Source: Methanobrevibacter sp. (GTDB lineage Archaea > Methanobacteriota > Methanobacteria > Methanobacteriales > Methanobacteriaceae). Taken from it: DNA of 16,826 nt. A model generated the notes under the pieces. The model made no database searches, was not told the DNA's origin, and saw nothing but the letters and a program-made list of their open reading frames with translations. The stretch covers positions 1-16,826 of the forward strand of contig JAEEWY010000010.1 in assembly GCA_016291275.1 (NCBI GenBank), read 5' to 3'. Each line of letters begins with the position of its first letter. Position 1 is the first letter of the stretch. The position numbers and the translations under genes are program-made. Positions 13,863-16,826 of this stretch are shown in pieces.

Positions 13863-14210
13863 ATGGGTTGTTTTAATGAGACAACTAGTGTGAAGATAAA
13901 TAAGCAGAAAAAGGATCTTGCCAAATCAAAGGGATTGAAATTGCAGGATCTTTTGGACCATGCCCTTGATGAGGCTTTAGGATTTAGCTATTATCCCATG
14001 AGTGAATTAAGGCTTTTGGAGATAGACAATGAAATTGAATCCTTGAAGATTCAAAAGGAAAAGGCAATGAAGGATTGTCAAAAGAAGATTGATATTCTTA
14101 TCAGTGGCTTGATTGAATTTAAAGAGGAAGAAGCAGCTCAATACGATAGGAAAATCAGACAATTGGAATTGGAAAAGGAATACAATAAACAGATGTTATA
14201 TAAAGATTAG
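13863..14210 (+). CDS. Small coiled-coil protein with a possible ribbon-helix-helix N-terminus
   Basis: Not a family I can name. Start set at ATG 13863, because GGTGAT (13853-13858) is its ribosome site; the in-frame GTG at 13854 lies inside that site. The 115-residue product begins MGCFNETTSVKINKQKKDLAKSKGLKLQDLLDHALDEALG; the TTSVKINKQ strand followed by two short helices (about 7-40) is the pattern of a CopG/Arc-type ribbon-helix-helix DNA-binding domain. From about 48 to 112 it is a charged heptad-like helix rich in Glu and Lys (IDNEIESLKIQKEKA, DRKIRQLELEKEYNK), probably a coiled coil for oligomerisation. The palindrome at its own promoter fits autoregulation. The aldo/keto reductase gene follows after 38 bp and could share the transcript. 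Coding is likely; the DNA-binding role is inferred. Confidence 0.7.
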   Translation: MGCFNETTSVKINKQKKDLAKSKGLKLQDLLDHALDEALGFSYYPMSELRLLEIDNEIESLKIQKEKAMKDCQKKIDILISGLIEFKEEEAAQYDRKIRQLELEKEYNKQMLYKD

Positions 14211-14248
14211 GCTTATAAATGAATTATTAATGCATTAGGAGATTAAAT

Positions 14249-15403
14249 ATGAAGAATATGGGATTTGGAATGATGAGATTGCCACAGCTTGATGAAAATG
14301 ATTTCTCAAGTGTAGATTTTGAACAAGTTAAGAAGATGGCAGACGTTTATATGGAAAATGGTTTCAATTACTTTGACACCGCTTACGCTTATCATGATGG
14401 AGCAAGTGAAGTCGCTTTAAGAAAGGCAGTTGTAGAACGTTATCCAAGAGACTCATTTGTGATTGCAGATAAGATGCCAACTTTCTTAATCACTGAAGAG
14501 TCACAAGTGGAACCGATTTTCAAGGAACAATTGGAACGTTGTGGTGTAGACTACTTTGATTATTATATGGTTCATAATGTAAGCAGCTTTTCCGAAGCAG
14601 GATGGAAATATGTGGACACCTTCGGTTTCTGTAAAAAGATGAAAGATGAAGGAAAAATCAAGAAGTTAGGTCTTTCCACTCATGCAAATGCGGAATTTTT
14701 GGACAATATATTGAAGGAACATCCTGAAATGGAATTTGTACAATTGCAGATCAATTACCTTGACTGGGAAAATGATGGTGTGGAATCCAGAAAATGTGTG
14801 GAAGTTGCTCATAAGTATGATTTGCCAATAATTGTTATGGAACCGTTGAAAGGCGGATTCTTGGCAGATCTTCCTGAAGAAGCTGAGAAAAAATTGAAAG
14901 AGTATAATCCTGATGAATCTCCAGTATCATGGGCATTACGTTATGTTGCAGGAATAGATGGGGTATTTATGGTGTTGTCTGGTGCAAGCAGCTTGGAGCA
15001 GATGGAAGAAAACATCGGTTTCATGGATGACTACAAGCCACTTAATGATGAAGAGCATAGGATCATTGAGGACGTTACTGAAATTATTAACAGTAACATT
15101 GCAATTCCTTGCACAAAATGTAATTACTGCATTAGTTCATGTCCTTCAAATATTATGATTCCTAAATTGTTTGACTTGTATAACAATGAGAAGATTCAAG
15201 GTTTAAAGGTTGGCGAATTCACTGCGGTTGGAAATGCATACAGAAATTATTCCTGTTTGGATGGTGTAGGTATTGCTTCTGACTGTACTGGCTGTGAAGC
15301 ATGCATGAAGGAATGCCCTCAACAGCTTGACATTGCAAGCTTGATGCCTGAAGTGGCTAAAACCTTTGAAACAGAAGTGTATGGATTTACTAAGGATGAT
15401 TAA
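14249..15403 (+). CDS. Aldo/keto reductase with C-terminal 2[4Fe-4S] ferredoxin-like domain
   Basis: A 384-residue oxidoreductase. The TIM-barrel part (1-280) carries the aldo/keto reductase tetrad D43, Y48, K75 and H109 in the usual contexts (YFDTAYAYHDG, ADKMP, YMVHN), so carbonyl reduction is plausible. The C-terminal part binds two [4Fe-4S] clusters through C288xxC291xxC294xxxC298P and C346xxC349xxC352xxxC356P. Such fusions are common in anaerobic bacteria and archaea and may couple the barrel to ferredoxin instead of, or besides, NAD(P)H; the substrate is unknown. AGGAG (14237-14241) is 7 nt from the start. It follows the small coiled-coil gene by 38 bp. Codon use resembles the other genes, so recent transfer is not evident. 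Confidence 0.93.
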   Translation: MKNMGFGMMRLPQLDENDFSSVDFEQVKKMADVYMENGFNYFDTAYAYHDGASEVALRKAVVERYPRDSFVIADKMPTFLITEESQVEPIFKEQLERCGVDYFDYYMVHNVSSFSEAGWKYVDTFGFCKKMKDEGKIKKLGLSTHANAEFLDNILKEHPEMEFVQLQINYLDWENDGVESRKCVEVAHKYDLPIIVMEPLKGGFLADLPEEAEKKLKEYNPDESPVSWALRYVAGIDGVFMVLSGASSLEQMEENIGFMDDYKPLNDEEHRIIEDVTEIINSNIAIPCTKCNYCISSCPSNIMIPKLFDLYNNEKIQGLKVGEFTAVGNAYRNYSCLDGVGIASDCTGCEACMKECPQQLDIASLMPEVAKTFETEVYGFTKDD

Positions 15404-15420
15404 GTAATAGTTTAATCATT

Positions 15421-15507
15421 CTTTTTTGATCTATTTTTTTATTCATTTTATTTTATTTTTGTTGTTTTTTTTCTTTTTTGATTTATTTTTTTATTCATTT
15501 TATTTTA
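15421..15507 (+). repeat. 35-bp direct repeat in the T-rich terminator region
   Basis: 15421-15455 and 15473-15507 are identical except one position (C at 15431, T at 15483), with a 52-bp period. Both copies are T-rich and lie directly behind the reductase stop codon, so they probably arose by slippage or duplication within a U-tract terminator. Confidence 0.75.
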
Positions 15508-15609
15508 ATTTTTCTTTTTTTAATTTTTATGCAAATCTCTTAACTTTGAATTATCTTCTTTATTAGGATTTGAAAAATAGTTTTATATTATACGAATATG
15601 ACACGAACC

Positions 15610-15620
15610 TTTAAATATAA
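15610..15620 (+). promoter_or_regulatory. TATA box ahead of the candidate small RNA
   Basis: CCTTTAAATATAAG contains TTTAAATATAA at 15610-15620, with the CGAACC block as a possible TFB element. The predicted start (about 25 nt downstream, near 15640) coincides with the first base of the hairpin at 15641. Another TATA-like TTTTATATTA lies at 15581-15590. Confidence 0.5.
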
Positions 15621-15640
15621 GTTATGTATAAAATATTATT

Positions 15641-15767
15641 AGCTGTTTATAAAACAGCTACGCTTTTTTTTTAAAATAAAGTGGTGATGTATGGTGTAAA
15701 AAGGGTTGCTTTTTAACGTGAAGAGCAGGTTTATGGTGGGCCTGTGTTATTAAGCGCCCTTTTTTTT
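15641..15767 (+). ncRNA. Candidate structured small RNA or leader attenuator upstream of dph5
   Basis: Two hairpins in series. Hairpin 1 pairs AGCTGTTT (15641-15648) with AAACAGCT (15652-15659) and is followed by a U9 run (15664-15672). Hairpin 2 pairs AAAAAGGG (15698-15705) with CCCTTTTT (15757-15764). After one bulged U it continues with TGCTT (15707-15711) against AAGCG (15752-15756), including one G-U. A 2x2 UU loop follows, then TAAC/GTTA (15714-15717 with 15746-15749), a bulge GTGAAGAG, and CAGG/CCTG (15726-15729 with 15741-15744) closing an 11-nt loop; it ends in U8. The stretch 15681-15759 is clearly richer in G and C than the flanking DNA, which argues for selection. It matches no tRNA, box C/D or riboswitch consensus that I can recall. 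It may be an independent RNA or a 5' regulator of dph5. Confidence 0.5.
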
Positions 15768-15863
15768 ATTAATCTATTTTTACTTTTCATTTAAAATTTA
15801 ACCTTTATTTCGTTATTTTGATTGTAATTAGATTGATTTTATTGATATTATTTAAGTGATTTT

Positions 15864-16661
15864 ATGTTTTATTTGGTTGGCTTAGGACTATTCGATGAAA
15901 AGGACATATCTTTGAAAGGTGTGGAAGCATTAAAAAAAGTGGATAAGGTTTATGCTGAGTTTTTCACTTCTCGCTTATTCGGCTCTAATTTTGAAAAGAT
16001 TGAATCAATTATTGGAAAGGAGATTATTGTTCTTGACAGAACTCAAGTGGAAGAGGAATCAGTCTTTTTAAAGGAAGCGAAAGATATGGATGTTGCATTG
16101 ATTACCGGTGGAGACCCTTTAATTGCTACAACTCATTCTGATTTTCTAGTTGAATGTGCAAGAAAGGATATTGATTTCGAAGTAATTCATGGATCAAGCA
16201 TTTTATCTTCAGCACCAGCTATTTCAGGCCTTCAAGCATATAAGTTCGGTAAGGTCACTACCATTCCATTTCCTGATTTAGAGTATAACTACTTCCCTAA
16301 ATCCCCTTATATGGCTATTGAAGAGAACTTAAAGATGGATATGCATACTTTGGTTCTATTGGATATTCAAGCTCATAAGGAAAAGTACATGACAGTAAAT
16401 GAAGGCTTAGAGAATTTGATGACAATCAAGGATAATCTTGATTATGAAGGGCTCGTTAATGAGGACACTTTAGCTATTGGAATTGCAAGAGTCGGATCTA
16501 AGGATAATCTTGTAAAGGCAGGGTATATTAAAGATCTAATTGATTTTGATTTTGGTGGACCTCTTCATTGCATTGTAATCCCTTCCAAACTACATATTGT
16601 TGAAGCGGAATACTTGGTGGAAGTTGCTGGGGCTCCAAAAGAAATTCTTGATGATATTTAA
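15864..16661 (+). CDS. dph5: Diphthine synthase (diphthamide biosynthesis methyltransferase)
   Basis: SAM-dependent methyltransferase that methylates the modified histidine of elongation factor aEF2 in diphthamide synthesis. The protein is 265 residues, normal for the archaeal DphB/Dph5 family. It begins MFYLVGLGLFDEKDISLKG, the signature opening, followed by VYAEFFTS (29-36), ITGGDPLIATTHSDF (80-94), HGSSILSSAPAISGLQAYKFG (109-129), TTIPFP (132-137) and a C-terminal PLHCIVIPSKLHIVEAEYL stretch. These are shared with the tetrapyrrole-methylase superfamily fold, but the whole pattern is specific for diphthine synthase. GTGAT at 15856-15860 serves as ribosome site. It lies 97 bp after the candidate structured RNA with no better promoter visible in between, so its mRNA may include that RNA. 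Confidence 0.95.
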   Translation: MFYLVGLGLFDEKDISLKGVEALKKVDKVYAEFFTSRLFGSNFEKIESIIGKEIIVLDRTQVEEESVFLKEAKDMDVALITGGDPLIATTHSDFLVECARKDIDFEVIHGSSILSSAPAISGLQAYKFGKVTTIPFPDLEYNYFPKSPYMAIEENLKMDMHTLVLLDIQAHKEKYMTVNEGLENLMTIKDNLDYEGLVNEDTLAIGIARVGSKDNLVKAGYIKDLIDFDFGGPLHCIVIPSKLHIVEAEYLVEVAGAPKEILDDI

Positions 16662-16690
16662 TCATTTAATATTTTTCATTAATTCTTATC

Positions 16691-16708
16691 GTTTTTTTTT
16701 TAAAAAAA
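16691..16708 (+). terminator. U-tract terminator after dph5
   Basis: A T10 run (16692-16701) is immediately followed by A7, so it can also fold back on itself. It is a reasonable transcription end for dph5. Confidence 0.45.
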
Positions 16709-16720
16709 GTAAATCGGTAA

Positions 16721-16784
16721 AAAGATTGTAAATATTTTAAAAATGGAAAGTGCTGTTTTAAAAGGTTGTAAATATTTTAAAAAT
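16721..16784. repeat. 24-bp direct repeat with exact 40-bp period at the right edge
   Basis: 16721-16744 and 16761-16784 agree at 23 of 24 positions and share the core TTGTAAATATTTTAAAAAT. The copies may continue beyond the window. No protein gene is supported in this tail. Confidence 0.7.
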
Positions 16785-16826
16785 CTTAAAAATAGTAAAA
16801 TCAGAAAAAAATTGGAAAGAACATAG

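Larger units (their letters stand above)
15404..15863. other. 460-bp intergenic region between the aldo/keto reductase and dph5
   Basis: The left part (15404-15535) is extremely T-rich on the + strand and contains a 35-bp direct repeat, consistent with U-tract termination. 15581-15767 carries TATA-like elements and a candidate structured RNA. 15768-15863 is plain AT-rich leader leading to the GTGAT ribosome site (15856-15860) of dph5. No protein gene longer than a few codons is supported. Confidence 0.6.

Noticed and set aside
15698..15764. tRNA or box C/D guide RNA at the candidate structured RNA
   Set aside because: There is no T-loop or anticodon arm and no 7-bp acceptor. GTGATGT only partly resembles a C box, and no CTGA D box is present in a suitable place.
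16743..16826. Small reading frame of 27 codons ending exactly at the window edge (MESAVLKGCKYF...)
   Set aside because: It has no ribosome site, lies within the 40-bp-period repeat, is Lys-rich as expected from A-rich DNA, and matches nothing I know.

Overview
The window looks like a piece of chromosome from a methanogenic archaeon of the order Methanobacteriales, most likely a host-associated Methanobrevibacter. The reasons are: a run of methanogen-only marker proteins (Mmp2, Mmp3, Mmp6, Mmp5, Mmp15, Mmp17), archaeal translation and tRNA genes (dph5, trm5), very AT-rich intergenic DNA, TATA-type promoters, U-tract terminators on the coding strand, and ribosome binding sites of the GGTGAT or AGGAGG type. 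No genus assignment can be proved without a database search.

Layout. 1-855: end of a very acidic, repeat-bearing protein of unknown function, probably continuing leftwards out of the window. 984-1961: mmp2, an AIR-synthase-fold methanogenesis marker. 1962-2488: gene-free AT-rich DNA ending in a promoter. 2489-4893: a three-gene polar amino-acid ABC transporter (binding protein, permease, ATPase). The binding-protein gene is separated from the other two by a terminator and a 19-bp perfect inverted repeat. 5151-9609: mmp3, mmp6, mmp5, mmp15 and mmp17, tightly packed. 9980-10870: a stand-alone nifB with its own TATA box and an overlapping 17-bp palindrome. 11092-12403: mtnA and a small cupin gene. 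12452-13549 (minus): trm5. 13863-15403: a small coiled-coil, possibly ribbon-helix-helix protein, and a 2[4Fe-4S] aldo/keto reductase. 15404-15863: gene-free apart from a strong candidate structured small RNA. 15864-16661: dph5. 16662-16826: AT-rich tail with a 40-bp-period repeat.

How the genes fit together. Mmp3 and Mmp17 are known subunits of the ATP-driven activation complex of methyl-coenzyme M reductase (MCR), together with McrC, Mmp7 and AtwA, which are not in this window. That complex has been reported to carry nitrogenase-type 8Fe clusters. NifB is the radical SAM enzyme that makes such a cluster. A lone nifB directly behind the mmp3-6-5-15-17 block, with no nifHDKEN here and no recognisable nitrogen-control operator in its promoter, suggests that this NifB supplies the MCR activation machinery. 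Mmp15, an ATP-dependent 2-hydroxyacyl-CoA-dehydratase-activator homologue with both cluster cysteines kept, and Mmp5/Mmp6 would be candidate helpers in cluster building or delivery. That last step is inference.

The most promising undescribed item is the 15641-15767 region. It has a TATA box, a hairpin with a U run, and a second elongated hairpin of about 67 nt, unusually GC-rich for its surroundings, ending in U8. It looks like a small RNA or a leader attenuator in front of dph5.
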